DNA of 43,534 bases from a virus (IMGVR_UViG_3300025030_000198:1-43534), one strand, 5' to 3'. Positions 22,828-30,858 are shown, counted from the first letter of the stretch. Notes: generated from the sequence alone by a model not told the origin. Program-made: numbers and translations.

Positions 22828-23086
22828 AAAACTTAATCGCTTCTTTCAAAACATTCACTTGTTCATCAAGCAAAAGAGCATCACCATTACAATAATCCTT
22901 ACCTGTAATGATATACCAGATAGCTTTTATTTTCTCTTTTAACGATTTTGGATTAACGATAAATTGAACCGAGATATCTCTATCATAAGGTTGATATTGT
23001 TTACCCTCATGACTGACATCAAGTCTAATTGTGTGGCGAATTGATCCACATGAACACGGAATTAAGAATGATTTATACTTCGACAT
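22796..23086 (-). CDS. Unknown protein with small Cys cluster
   Basis: 96 residues: PCSCGSIRHTIRLDV at the start, a beta-rich middle, then LLLDEQVNVLKEAIKFYDEED. Not recognised. GGAG is about 11 nt before the ATG. Confidence 0.7.
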   Translation of the reverse strand: MSKYKSFLIPCSCGSIRHTIRLDVSHEGKQYQPYDRDISVQFIVNPKSLKEKIKAIWYIITGKDYCNGDALLLDEQVNVLKEAIKFYDEEDSEISQ

Positions 23087-23133
23087 TATTAAGTTTGCTC
23101 CTATGGTAGCTGATCCAAATAAGCTTAACCCGT

Positions 23134-23577
23134 TTAAATTTTGTCATCATTAAGTTCCTTTAGTTCATTAATCCAATTAGTCAATTCATCACAAGCGGTG
23201 TTAGTGCTAACGTATTCACAAATAGCTCTAGCTAGATCTTTCTTACGATTAGCTATCCAATATTTCTTAGGGATAACTCCTAGTGGTGGCTTGACTTCCG
23301 TGTTAACTTCCATGTTATTACTATGAGAGACAGAGAAAAAGAAATCTTGATATTCTACTTTCTCACAATGGCCATAACCAAACGAATAGTGAGTTAACGA
23401 ATCAAACCCGTAGTTATCACTGTTTGTTCCTCTAACCGCATATCCTTTATAAAAACTAGGAGTTCTTCCAAACCCCACAAACCAACAGGCGAAAGTAAAT
23501 TCTTCTTCATCATTACATTTAATGATTAATTCCTTATTACCAAAAGCTTCTTCCCAAGTCTTGAAAATTTTCATCAT
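23134..23577 (-). CDS. Unknown phage protein
   Basis: About 147 residues. N-terminal half rich in aromatic residues (FACWFVGFGRTPSFYKGYAV); C-terminal PPLGVIPKKYWIANRKKDLARAICEY is a pattern found at the end of several small phage proteins. Two adjacent ATGs (23577, 23574) follow GGAG. Function unknown. Confidence 0.72.
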   Translation of the reverse strand: MMKIFKTWEEAFGNKELIIKCNDEEEFTFACWFVGFGRTPSFYKGYAVRGTNSDNYGFDSLTHYSFGYGHCEKVEYQDFFFSVSHSNNMEVNTEVKPPLGVIPKKYWIANRKKDLARAICEYVSTNTACDELTNWINELKELNDDKI

Positions 23578-23813
23578 CAAACTCCTAATGTAATGTAATA
23601 GTTTATTCCTTTAGGACTTAACCAAACATAATGCTCATTATAATTTGTCAGACCCTTACGAGTTAAGTTAGCAATCACAGTAAAAATAACTTTAGGATTG
23701 ACATCACAATATTCTTCAAGCACATCTGAATAAACAGGCTTATCTAGTTTTCCGTTAGAATATTCATTTTCAACAATACTACGGAAAACCTTTACTTCTT
23801 CTACAGTTAACAC
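23577..23813 (-). CDS. Small winged-helix-like protein
   Basis: 78 residues (MLTVEEVKVFRSIVENEYSN..., FTVIANLTRKGLTNYNEHYVWLSPKG). The helix-helix-"NLTRKGL"-beta-wing order looks like a small winged helix, so a DNA-binding or regulatory role is possible. First gene after the promoter at 23859. Confidence 0.68.
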   Translation of the reverse strand: MLTVEEVKVFRSIVENEYSNGKLDKPVYSDVLEEYCDVNPKVIFTVIANLTRKGLTNYNEHYVWLSPKGINYYITLGV

Positions 23814-23858
23814 TTACTTCTCCTTGGTTAATTAATGATTTCCTTACGATAAGAATAT

Positions 23859-23887
23859 ATTTTATCATTATCCCTTATAGATGTCAA
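23859..23887 (-). promoter_or_regulatory. Sigma70-type promoter
   Basis: TTGACA (23882-23887), 17-bp spacer, TAAAAT (23859-23864), overlapping the 3' end of the preceding gene and serving the 23577 gene. A 7-bp imperfect stem lies around the -10. Confidence 0.72.
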
Positions 23888-24389
23888 CCCAATTCTTCAT
23901 CTTATTTTCTTTTAAGACACACTCAATGAGTTTATGTTTCGTATTAAATTTTTCTTTACGTTCATATAACATTCCAGATTGCATTTCCTTGAAGGTCATG
24001 TTAATAGCATTACCATCAACAAAGGTTTCCAGTTTAATAGGAGAATACAAATCCTTCTCCTTAAGACCGAATAAACCTTCAGGTGAGGTTAATCTGACAC
24101 TCCAATCAAATAAGTAATCCTTAATCCGACTAGTCAATTTTTGAATATTCACTGACCAGCTATTACGATATTGACGAATTCTAATCCAACCTTTCTTGAC
24201 TAGATCGACAATGATCTCTTCCCTAGCCTTATCCTCTTGCCCTACAGGTTCATTAAAGTTATCATAAATTTCCTTAATACTTTCCTTAGTGTAACCAAAA
24301 GTCTCAGGATTATTTATGACCATATCAATGTGAGTTGTGGTGACTGGTATAATATTTCCTGACGGACTAATCCAGAATGCTCTTGTCAT
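23868..24389 (-). CDS. Unknown late-type phage protein
   Basis: 173 residues starting MTRAFWISPSGNIIPVTTTH; this "AFWIxPxGxIIxV...HI" opening is recurrent in phage proteins of unknown function. The C-terminal half has KGWIRIRQYRNSWSVNI. A late-type promoter and a strong leader hairpin (24413-24440) precede it. No capsid-targeting N-terminus. Confidence 0.75.
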   Translation of the reverse strand: MTRAFWISPSGNIIPVTTTHIDMVINNPETFGYTKESIKEIYDNFNEPVGQEDKAREEIIVDLVKKGWIRIRQYRNSWSVNIQKLTSRIKDYLFDWSVRLTSPEGLFGLKEKDLYSPIKLETFVDGNAINMTFKEMQSGMLYERKEKFNTKHKLIECVLKENKMKNWVDIYKG

Positions 24390-24412
24390 TTATAGCTCCT
24401 TAATTATGCCTA

Positions 24413-24447
24413 ATGGGACTAGGAATTACTCTAGTCCCATATTTATC
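24413..24447 (-). promoter_or_regulatory. Late-type promoter GATAAATA (L5) abutting a leader hairpin
   Basis: GATAAATA at 24440-24447, then directly a perfect 10-bp inverted repeat ATGGGACTAG/CTAGTCCCAT (24431-24440 and 24413-24422, 8-nt loop). A start 6-7 nt past the motif would remove most of the first arm, so only read-through RNA from the DUF932 gene would fold it. The ATG is 51 nt from the motif, the longest spacing of the set. Confidence 0.62.
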
Positions 24448-24449
24448 AC

Positions 24450-25373
24450 TTATCCTTTGGTAAGCTCCAGCGCAATCTCAAAGGCTTTCCGGTTAACATC
24501 GGCGTTAGCTCCAACCCAAAGCGACTTCAAGCGATTATCAACAGACCGTCCAGCTTCATAGTTAAGGTATTCGTTGACAGCTTGAAATGCACCAAAGTAA
24601 TTATGAGTAGCGTTAGAAGCACCACGACCATTCTCATAAAGTTCAGCAATGGCTTCTACTTTGGATTTACGCATTTCCTTAACTTCAGTTTCATTCTCTT
24701 CTTCGTCCTTACCAAAGACAAGGCGAACATACCTTTCAAGATCTTTCTTGTTGACACCCTTACTGGCAAGATAACGATACTGTTCAGCAGTAGCAGCAAA
24801 TTCACGATTATGAAGATCCATGATCTGCTTAATTTTGTCAAGACCCAAATGAACGTTTTTGGTATGTTTCAATTTGAGTTTATTGGAAGTCTTAAGTTTG
24901 GGGAGCTGATTCGCACAAAAAAGACGAATTGGCATGAACATTGCAACCACAGACGTAGTACCATCATGACTATTTAGTAGAGTAGCGTAAGACTGAATTA
25001 CATCACCCTTGATAATTTCAATCGGTTCGCATAGGATCTTAGCTTGGACAAATACGATGTTGCTCTTACCGAGCAATCCAGCGTGTTCAATGGTGGCGAA
25101 CTTGTTTTCAATAAACTCATCAAAGAAACCAAAGGCTTCTTGATTTTGAACCACCTGATACCGCTCCCCCACCACACCCAAAACTTCATTTTTGTCATCA
25201 CGAACAGTCACTTTAGTTTTAGGAACCTGAGTACCATCAGCAAGAAAACAATCCTGAAGACTGACGTTGTAATTCAGACCGGCATCATTCATCGAATCGG
25301 TAACGGATTTGAATTCTTTTTCGATCTTGACAGCAGAGGAACCAAAATTATTACCTTCAGCGTAACGTACCAT
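24450..25373 (-). CDS. DUF932 family protein, copy 1
   Basis: 307 residues of the DUF932 (TIGR03299-type phage/plasmid) family: DCFLADGTQVPKTKVTVRDD, LGVVGERYQVVQNQEAF, FATIEHAGLLGKSNIVFVQA and the C-terminal YFGAFQAVNEYLNYEAGR. The biochemical role of the family is not established. ATG 25373 is chosen because GAGGAGAAAC precedes it. It is an evident paralogue of 32675-33595. Confidence 0.88.
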   Translation of the reverse strand: MVRYAEGNNFGSSAVKIEKEFKSVTDSMNDAGLNYNVSLQDCFLADGTQVPKTKVTVRDDKNEVLGVVGERYQVVQNQEAFGFFDEFIENKFATIEHAGLLGKSNIVFVQAKILCEPIEIIKGDVIQSYATLLNSHDGTTSVVAMFMPIRLFCANQLPKLKTSNKLKLKHTKNVHLGLDKIKQIMDLHNREFAATAEQYRYLASKGVNKKDLERYVRLVFGKDEEENETEVKEMRKSKVEAIAELYENGRGASNATHNYFGAFQAVNEYLNYEAGRSVDNRLKSLWVGANADVNRKAFEIALELTKG

Positions 25374-25389
25374 GATGTTTCTCCTCATT

Positions 25390-25454
25390 TTGAAGTTAGT
25401 GTTCAATGTCGCTCAATGTTTAAATATTATAACTTGAATTCATTTAAATGTCAA
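25390..25454 (-). promoter_or_regulatory. Consensus sigma70-type promoter with imperfect hairpin
   Basis: TTGACA (25449-25454), 17-bp spacer, TATAAT (25426-25431), a perfect consensus. Positions 25430-25438 can pair with 25390-25398 (8 of 9 pairs, one C-C mismatch), ending next to the GAGGAG of the DUF932 gene. The 28 nt at 25428-25455 recur exactly at 31062-31089. Confidence 0.82.
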
Positions 25455-25468
25455 GAACTATTTTAAAT

Positions 25469-25705
25469 CTAAATTCCAAAACTTTTAGGAAACCATTCAG
25501 GAAGTTCATTAACCGAGTAATATCTAACCTTGGCTAATTTGAAAGCATCAATCCTGTTACCATCTTTACTAATACCAGTAGAGGTAAAAGGAACAGTCAC
25601 AACATCATCACAACTCTCATAAGTAGTAACATCAGTCACGATATGACCACACTTAGAACCATCAGCGGCAATGTAAATTTGACCCACTTCAATTCCGTAT
25701 TTCAT
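25469..25705 (-). CDS. Small beta-rich unknown protein
   Basis: 78 residues (GQIYIAADGSKCGHIVTDVTTY..., FKLAKVRYYSVNELPEWFPKSFG), predicted SH3-like small barrel. AAGGATAAC before the ATG. Function unknown. Confidence 0.7.
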   Translation of the reverse strand: MKYGIEVGQIYIAADGSKCGHIVTDVTTYESCDDVVTVPFTSTGISKDGNRIDAFKLAKVRYYSVNELPEWFPKSFGI

Positions 25706-25710
25706 CTCGG

Positions 25711-25968
25711 TTATCCTTTCAATTCTAAATTATGACCATTACCCCAAACTACATCAGCTTTACCGTCAAGTGACCAGATACGGTAAGAAGTCTTTAATGG
25801 TTTCTCTCTAAGAATCGCCGTACCCTTAACAGGATAAGTAACTTCATCTCCATTACTGTTATGAAGTTTTAATTGAAGACCAATAACCCTACACCCATTG
25901 CAGGTATATTCCTTACTAGGGTCAATCCAGTTTTCTTTAGGTATAATTTCTGATCCCCAATTTTTCAT
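25711..25968 (-). CDS. Small unknown protein
   Basis: 85 residues from ATG 25968, preferred because AAGGAG is correctly spaced there. Beta-rich, with a CNGC pair and YRIWSLDGKADVVWGNGHNLEL at the end. Not recognised. Confidence 0.68.
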   Translation of the reverse strand: MKNWGSEIIPKENWIDPSKEYTCNGCRVIGLQLKLHNSNGDEVTYPVKGTAILREKPLKTSYRIWSLDGKADVVWGNGHNLELKG

Positions 25969-25988
25969 AATTAACTCCTTCTCATTCA

Positions 25989-26276
25989 TTAACGTTCAAA
26001 CATACTTTCACTCAGGACAAGTTTAAATTTCTTTTTGAAATCCTTAAAAGAACTAGAATTATCTAATTCCTTTTCTAATCGTTTAATTAATTCTTCAGCA
26101 AAATAGATTTGTTCAGAAAGGATTTCATTAGCTTTTGATTGTGATTCTATTTCCTTTTCATTTTCTTCATTAAGTTCAGTGTAACTCTCAAAGAACCTAA
26201 TCGCATTTTCATCGTCACAATAATGCTTAAAATATTCTTCTGGTGTTATGTTAGAATAGACATAATTATTAGTCAT
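25989..26276 (-). CDS. Small coiled-coil protein
   Basis: 95 residues from ATG 26276 (GGAGCTGAT upstream). An acidic amphipathic middle (LNEENEKEIESQSKANEILSEQ...AEELIKRLEKELD) predicts a coiled coil. The start overlaps the previous stop by ATGA. Function unknown. Confidence 0.7.
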   Translation of the reverse strand: MTNNYVYSNITPEEYFKHYCDDENAIRFFESYTELNEENEKEIESQSKANEILSEQIYFAEELIKRLEKELDNSSSFKDFKKKFKLVLSESMFER

Positions 26277-26449
26277 ATCAGCTCCAACTCTCCTTCTCTC
26301 CAACCACCACCAAATTTGGTGTTACTTAACTTCAAATTGAATAGTTTTTCATTAGGTAATCTAGGACTCCAGTTGTTATTCTTATCCTCAGAAACTATTA
26401 CACCACTCAGATAACTTCCCTTGATTTTAACTTTATCTCCTATCTTCAT
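26273..26449 (-). CDS. Small SH3/KOW-like protein
   Basis: A 58-residue ORF (MKIGDKVKIKGSYLSGVIVS...) with an SH3-like start and FGGGWREGELELI end. It is the first gene after the promoter at 26488-26516 and its ribosome-binding site AGAGGAG is the second arm of the hairpin there. Confidence 0.65.
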   Translation of the reverse strand: MKIGDKVKIKGSYLSGVIVSEDKNNNWSPRLPNEKLFNLKLSNTKFGGGWREGELELI

Positions 26450-26455
26450 AGCAAA

Positions 26456-26516
26456 ACTCCTCTCAGTTACTGTTTCAACGTAAGAGGAGTATAACTTGAA
26501 TCTATTATAAAGTCAA
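26456..26516 (-). promoter_or_regulatory. Sigma70-type promoter with RBS-sequestering inverted repeat
   Basis: TTGACT (26511-26516), 17-bp spacer, TATACT (26488-26493). The 8-bp inverted repeat ACTCCTCT/AGAGGAGT (26456-26463 and 26483-26490) begins in the -10 and its second arm is the ribosome-binding site of the gene at 26273. Third copy of the module seen at 13288 and 21781. Confidence 0.78.
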
Positions 26517-26531
26517 GAGTTAAATTTAAAA

Positions 26532-26753
26532 TTATCCTCTTGGGTGATCATTAGGAATTTTCGGTGGTGCTTTAGGTCCGAACGATTCATTAAATATTTT
26601 TTCTAACGCAGGGTAATATCTTTCCAAAGTTTTAAATCCACAAGTAGGACAAACTAAATCAACCCTTGATCCATTATAACTCTCAGATGTTCCTTGATAT
26701 GAACATAATTTATTTTTGCACTTTAGGTCGATTGTTTCTAGGTATGCCATCAT
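26532..26753 (-). CDS. Small zinc-ribbon protein
   Basis: 73 residues: CKNKLCSYQGTSE and CPTCGFKTLERYYPAL form a zinc ribbon, followed by a Pro-rich tail. Two adjacent ATGs follow GGAG. Function unknown. Confidence 0.7.
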   Translation of the reverse strand: MMAYLETIDLKCKNKLCSYQGTSESYNGSRVDLVCPTCGFKTLERYYPALEKIFNESFGPKAPPKIPNDHPRG

Positions 26754-26755
26754 TA

Positions 26756-26953
26756 TTAATTCTCCAAATTAATCTTAACATTTTTACCAAAGATTTCCAA
26801 AAATTCTTCAGGTGTTAATGGAGTGTAATCCACACACTCAACGTAATCACCTAAATCTCCTAGTCGTTTTACCATATCCACTTGACCAATAACAGTACAC
26901 CAACTTTCACGGTAATATAAACAATCAACAGCATCACATTTAATCTCAGGCAT
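26756..26953 (-). CDS. Small cysteine-motif protein
   Basis: 65 residues with CDAVDCLYYRESWC, a compact Cys cluster reminiscent of DUF1540-type zinc-binding domains, then an acidic helical tail. Function unknown. Confidence 0.68.
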   Translation of the reverse strand: MPEIKCDAVDCLYYRESWCTVIGQVDMVKRLGDLGDYVECVDYTPLTPEEFLEIFGKNVKINLEN

Positions 26954-26966
26954 AATAAAATCTCCC

Positions 26967-27578
26967 TTAAACTATTTCTCTTTTACCTAATTCGTTTATA
27001 GATCTAATTTCAGTTGGGAAATGATGTTCCAAGATTTCTGTTTTGCTATGTAACTTCTTAAAGATAAATGGTCTTCCCTTGACCTTTGAAAAGAATTCCC
27101 CATCTTCTCCAAAAATAGTTCCACCTAGTTTTACCTCTACTCCAATTTTACCACTACCGGGATATCCGTTTTCACATTCATTACTGGAAATTAAATAATA
27201 CTCACCAGACTTCTTTGAAAAGGTAATAGAATCTTGGTCAAACTTAGTTCCTAGTTTAATTAATGTTTCCTTAAGATTACCAAAATCTTTGATATCTAAA
27301 ACGAAGAAGGATTCTTCATCAACCTCAATTTCATTATCAGATTGATAATTTTCAATGTAAGAACCGTCAATAGGAGTGACAGAATAACCACTCTTTAATA
27401 GTAATGCTTTGAGAATAGCGTTTCTATCACCATTCTGTTTCTTAGTGTAAGGTTTCCCATCTCCACAATCAGGAGCATATCTAAACGCAGATATAGTTCC
27501 AGAATCGTGTTCTGTATAATGTCGATAGATCCTAGATAAACTAGATTCCCTTAAATAATCTTTCCAGTTCTTTTTCAT
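26967..27578 (-). CDS. Late-unit protein, paralogue B, protease-site N-terminus
   Basis: 203 residues from ATG 27578, overlapping the upstream stop by ATGA. MKKNWKDYLRESSLSRIYRH has an LRE prohead-protease-type site. The body follows the same plan as its neighbour: HDSGTISAFR, GKPYTKKQNGDRNAILKALL, SGYSVTPIDGSYIEN, EESFFVLDIKDFGNL, FDQDSITF and NECENGYPGSGKIG. The family recurs in large phages but I know no function for it. Probably made late and perhaps packaged. Confidence 0.75.
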   Translation of the reverse strand: MKKNWKDYLRESSLSRIYRHYTEHDSGTISAFRYAPDCGDGKPYTKKQNGDRNAILKALLLKSGYSVTPIDGSYIENYQSDNEIEVDEESFFVLDIKDFGNLKETLIKLGTKFDQDSITFSKKSGEYYLISSNECENGYPGSGKIGVEVKLGGTIFGEDGEFFSKVKGRPFIFKKLHSKTEILEHHFPTEIRSINELGKREIV

Positions 27579-28183
27579 GGTATATCTTTCCAATCCATAT
27601 TAGCAAATATGTGGTTAACCCAATGACCGTAACCAGTCGAAGGTTTACACACACTTTCATTCATCACCATATCAAGGTAATAGGGCTTATCGTTAATATA
27701 AGTGGTGTAATATTTACCCTCAGTCCCGATTTTCTTCTTATCAAAATAAAGTTTAATACCAAGACCTAAACCAGCTTCACATTCGTTTGTTCCTAGAAGG
27801 TAAGGTTTAATCTTAAGATCTTCTCTCTTATCTCCTAATGACCCTTTAGGAACAATCAGTACTGAATCCTGATCGAAGTAGACTCCAAGATGATACAGAT
27901 CTTCTTCTAGGTTTCCAGTATCCTTGATATCAACGACAAAATAAGAATCCTCTTCTACAACTACACCAGACTCAGGATAACGACCACGAACAGAAGTGAC
28001 AGAATAACCCTTAGCTAAAAGTTTATTCACTAAGGATTTGTTTCTCTGTTTGTTTTCTTTTTCAGTGTAAGGTTTACCAGTGTCACAATTATCCGTCTTA
28101 CGAAATGAAGTGATAGTTCCACAATCATGTTCATTAGAATGTTTTATTAATCGTGACATTGAAGATTCTGTTAGTGTTTTCAT
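27575..28183 (-). CDS. Late-unit protein, paralogue A, protease-site N-terminus
   Basis: 202 residues. MKTLTESSMSRLIKH has an LTE site seven residues from the start. It shares the plan HDCGTITSFRKTDNCDTGKPY, KGYSVTSVRGRYPE, EDSYFVVDIKDTGNL, FDQDSVLIV and TNECEAG with the next gene, so the two arose by tandem duplication. Both a sigma70-type promoter (28238-28265) and a GATAAATA site inside a 26-nt palindrome precede it. Start chosen by AGGAG. Confidence 0.78.
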   Translation of the reverse strand: MKTLTESSMSRLIKHSNEHDCGTITSFRKTDNCDTGKPYTEKENKQRNKSLVNKLLAKGYSVTSVRGRYPESGVVVEEDSYFVVDIKDTGNLEEDLYHLGVYFDQDSVLIVPKGSLGDKREDLKIKPYLLGTNECEAGLGLGIKLYFDKKKIGTEGKYYTTYINDKPYYLDMVMNESVCKPSTGYGHWVNHIFANMDWKDIP

Positions 28184-28195
28184 GTTTGTTACTCC

Positions 28196-28223
28196 TAAAT
28201 ATAATGATATCATTATATTTATC
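28196..28223 (-). promoter_or_regulatory. Late-type promoter GATAAATA (L6) in a perfect 26-nt palindrome
   Basis: GATAAATA at 28216-28223 overlaps a perfect palindrome at 28196-28221 (13-nt half-site TAAATATAATGAT). The palindrome ends next to the AGGAG of the 27575 gene. RNA from the upstream sigma70-type promoter would contain the whole fold; RNA from GATAAATA would start within it. Confidence 0.68.
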
Positions 28224-28237
28224 TTGAGCCTCTTTTT

Positions 28238-28265
28238 ATTATACCAAATTAAATTGAGGTGTCAA
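28238..28265 (-). promoter_or_regulatory. Sigma70-type promoter
   Basis: TTGACA (28260-28265), 16-bp spacer, TATAAT (28238-28243), just downstream of the gene at 28277. It lies upstream of the late-type site, so the paralogue pair has tandem promoters of both classes. Confidence 0.78.
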
Positions 28266-28276
28266 TGGAACTGAGA

Positions 28277-28633
28277 TTAAATTCCCTTGAACGCAACTTC
28301 AGTTAAATTTTTAATGATGAGTTCCTTAATATTATCAGCTACATAAATAATATTGTCGATATCATAAAGTGGGTTAGGAACTTCCTTAAATTGGTGACAA
28401 TTATCACACTCTTGATCACAATCAAATTCCTTACATCCCTTCACACTTAACTCACACACTCTTGAGGTAATAGGGTGTGCTCTTGAGACTCCAACACTAC
28501 AATTAGAACTATCAATAGGGATCATTGTAATAGAATGAAGTTTGCGTTTGTTTTTCTCAATAGTAGTATTAGCGTTGACAACAATATAAAGCTCATTAGA
28601 GTGTTTCCATTTTACCACATTTCCGATATACAT
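28277..28633 (-). CDS. Cys-cluster unknown protein
   Basis: 118 residues. A small barrel-like start (GNVVKWKHSNELYIVVNANT) is followed by CKEFDCDQECDNCHQF, a likely zinc site, then a beta-rich end. It starts 4 nt after the upstream stop. Function unknown. Confidence 0.7.
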   Translation of the reverse strand: MYIGNVVKWKHSNELYIVVNANTTIEKNKRKLHSITMIPIDSSNCSVGVSRAHPITSRVCELSVKGCKEFDCDQECDNCHQFKEVPNPLYDIDNIIYVADNIKELIIKNLTEVAFKGI

Positions 28634-28636
28634 AAT

Positions 28637-28804
28637 TCAAATCTCCATAATAGTAATTGAGTATTTACCATCACATGAATGTTCCTTAGCTTTCTCTTCA
28701 TCTAGAAAGGCTGGAACAGAATATTCACCTTCAGGTAATTCTTTAACCTCACCATAAACTAATAAAGAGTTAACAGCTTTCATGACAACATAAAGCTTAC
28801 TCAT
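28637..28804 (-). CDS. Small unknown protein
   Basis: A 55-residue ORF (MSKLYVVMKAVNSLLVYGEV...), GAGAGGAAT before the ATG, overlapping the phosphatase stop by one base. Ends DGKYSITIMEI. Function unknown. Confidence 0.62.
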   Translation of the reverse strand: MSKLYVVMKAVNSLLVYGEVKELPEGEYSVPAFLDEEKAKEHSCDGKYSITIMEI

Positions 28805-29538
28805 TAAAAATTCCTCTCTAACATTTTCCTAGCGGCATAATCATCCTTAAGATCAACAGGAAAGAAATCTTCAACTTCCCTTGTTTCAGTATTAAAACAA
28901 TTCCACACAGGAGTGTCAACACAAACATGAAGGATATCATTCTTATGTCTAGTCATCCTCACCTTATCTCCACAGGTATGACCACAAACCTGATTAAACC
29001 TATGATCATAACTTTCCCTACCATAAGTCAACCAGAAAATCCCACTAACAGCTTCACGACCACCACGGCAATAACCAATATTAAAAATTGGTGATAAGGT
29101 TTGTGGGACTACTGGTGAATTCTTGTACCACTCAAATTCAGAATTAATCCATTCATTAGCTTCCTCAATAGTCTCAAAATTCTTACCTAGAGTTGTCGAA
29201 AGACCACCATGAGTAATCAAGAAATCATCAACAAGATAAGAAGCAATTAATCTATCCTTGTAATCTCTGACTAACTCTTTAAATTTTGGATTGGGTCTAT
29301 TACCCGTACACTCAAAATAACGATGAGCGTTAGGAAGATAATATAAACAATGATTTCCCATCAAGGTGATAGTATTAGAACTCATGACTAATTCAAAAGT
29401 TTTAATAATATCTTCATCTGAGGCTACAAAAGAATCAAGAATATCACCACCAACGACATGTTGAATTTCTGGTTTATATTCTAAGAAAGCTTTAGCTTTA
29501 GCGATGTTGCCGTGAAAATCCGAACTAATTAAACTCAT
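28804..29538 (-). CDS. Calcineurin-like phosphoesterase, protein-phosphatase type
   Basis: 244 residues with metal motifs SDFHGN, GGDILD, GNH, THGG and CGHT, the order found in lambda-type Ser/Thr and diadenosine-tetraphosphate phosphatases. Candidate substrates are phosphoproteins or nucleotides; not determinable here. It sits in the run of small genes below the promoter at 31060. Confidence 0.9.
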   Translation of the reverse strand: MSLISSDFHGNIAKAKAFLEYKPEIQHVVGGDILDSFVASDEDIIKTFELVMSSNTITLMGNHCLYYLPNAHRYFECTGNRPNPKFKELVRDYKDRLIASYLVDDFLITHGGLSTTLGKNFETIEEANEWINSEFEWYKNSPVVPQTLSPIFNIGYCRGGREAVSGIFWLTYGRESYDHRFNQVCGHTCGDKVRMTRHKNDILHVCVDTPVWNCFNTETREVEDFFPVDLKDDYAARKMLERNF

Positions 29539-29877
29539 TTATTTCCCTATCTCCTCATAAATCTTTTTATATTCATCTTTAATCATGTTGCTACTGAAGA
29601 AGAATTGAGCAACAATCTCAGCGGCAATCTCGTGTGCTACTCTAGGATTAACATCATATTCATCAAGAATTTTAATGATGTCTGATTGAAAATTAATCAT
29701 CCCTAATTTCAATTCATTGGCATCTCTATTAACAAACTCCACCTCTTCAATATTAAACCATAGCTTACCTCTACCACCACAATCAAGTTGAACACTAAAA
29801 TATCCCCTCTCTTGTTGAAGAATGGAATAAACAGATCCACAATGACTACTTTTTTCGTTAATCACTTTAGCTTTCAT
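29539..29877 (-). CDS. Unknown protein
   Basis: 112 residues from ATG 29877 (GGTGAT upstream). N-terminal beta-rich part (AKVINEKSSHCGSVYSILQQ) then a helical part (SDIIKILDEYDVNPRVAHEIAAEIV). Not recognised. Confidence 0.7.
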   Translation of the reverse strand: MKAKVINEKSSHCGSVYSILQQERGYFSVQLDCGGRGKLWFNIEEVEFVNRDANELKLGMINFQSDIIKILDEYDVNPRVAHEIAAEIVAQFFFSSNMIKDEYKKIYEEIGK

Positions 29878-29882
29878 AATTA

Positions 29883-30680
29883 TCACCACGCACTCAAGAG
29901 TTTAGGTTCATTAGAATTATTTTCAATTCCACGATTAATATTTACCTTCTCACCCTCAACAGATCCACTCATATAAGCTTTGTTACTCATAAGAATTTCT
30001 TTGTCAGGAATATCCTTAAGTTTACCAAGATTCTCATTAATGTATTGATCAATGCGACTATTCTTAACGAGAGCAATAGCAGTGATCAGGTCATTATTAT
30101 AAATACTCATTCCAGATTCATGAGCATGATTACGAATATTTTCTTCCTCACGTTGTTTCCTAAGAACTTCCAATTTAACATTAACGGCATCAACAAACCC
30201 AAACATGAAATCAGTTCTTGCTTTTTTGGCTTCAGTGGGACTCCATTTTTTCTTTTTGTAACGAACAGATTCAAAATATTCATGACTCTTAGCTTCAGCT
30301 AGACTCAACACGTAAGAGTAAACGAAACTAGCAAAGGCGATATCAACCTTATCACCAATGAAGCGAATCTTCTTCTGAATCTTATGATAACCAGTTTCAG
30401 TCTTAATGATAATTGGCTTAATATTAAAGGTGTTACCTATGAAAACTGAAAGATTAACATGAGGAGCATTGAAACGAGTCTGAAGCTCAAAGTCAATCTC
30501 AATGATGTCACTTACACGACTTTTCTTAATCAAGTCAATGTTATCAACGTTATACTGATACATCAACTCTTGTGCTTTTGCTATTGCTAAAGCTGATTCT
30601 TCAACCGAGGGGTTATTATTACCCAACGCAAAAAGTTTCTGAATTTTCTCAATGATCGTATTTCGCTTTTGCTCAGTCAT
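29883..30680 (-). CDS. DUF2786 family protein
   Basis: 265 residues. The opening KIQKLFALGNNNPSVEESALAIAKAQELMYQYNV is the DUF2786 signature; the rest is a DUF7168-like helical domain (FASFVYSYVLSLAEAKSHEYF..., KKARTDFMFGFVDAVNVKLE). Function unproven, frequent in phages and mobile elements. Confidence 0.85.
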   Translation of the reverse strand: MTEQKRNTIIEKIQKLFALGNNNPSVEESALAIAKAQELMYQYNVDNIDLIKKSRVSDIIEIDFELQTRFNAPHVNLSVFIGNTFNIKPIIIKTETGYHKIQKKIRFIGDKVDIAFASFVYSYVLSLAEAKSHEYFESVRYKKKKWSPTEAKKARTDFMFGFVDAVNVKLEVLRKQREEENIRNHAHESGMSIYNNDLITAIALVKNSRIDQYINENLGKLKDIPDKEILMSNKAYMSGSVEGEKVNINRGIENNSNEPKLLSAW

Positions 30681-30682
30681 GG

Positions 30683-30847
30683 TTACTTCTCCTTCTGCTT
30701 ATAAGTAGAGCAACCATTAGCAAAATTGATATTGTTCTCAGTAACTTCTGATAGTTCTTTAGCAATATCATATGACCAAGAAGTAGAACAAAACTTCTTA
30801 CCATTTTCAGTGACTAAATTTTTACAATCATCACAAGTTTTTTTCAT
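30683..30847 (-). CDS. Cysteine-motif small protein
   Basis: A 54-residue ORF (MKKTCDDCKNLVTENGKKFC...) with CDDC, FCST and GCSTY, a likely zinc binder. The leader GGAGAATTTGAG before its ATG is identical to that of the next gene upstream. Confidence 0.62.
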   Translation of the reverse strand: MKKTCDDCKNLVTENGKKFCSTSWSYDIAKELSEVTENNINFANGCSTYKQKEK

Positions 30848-30858
30848 CTCAAATTCTC

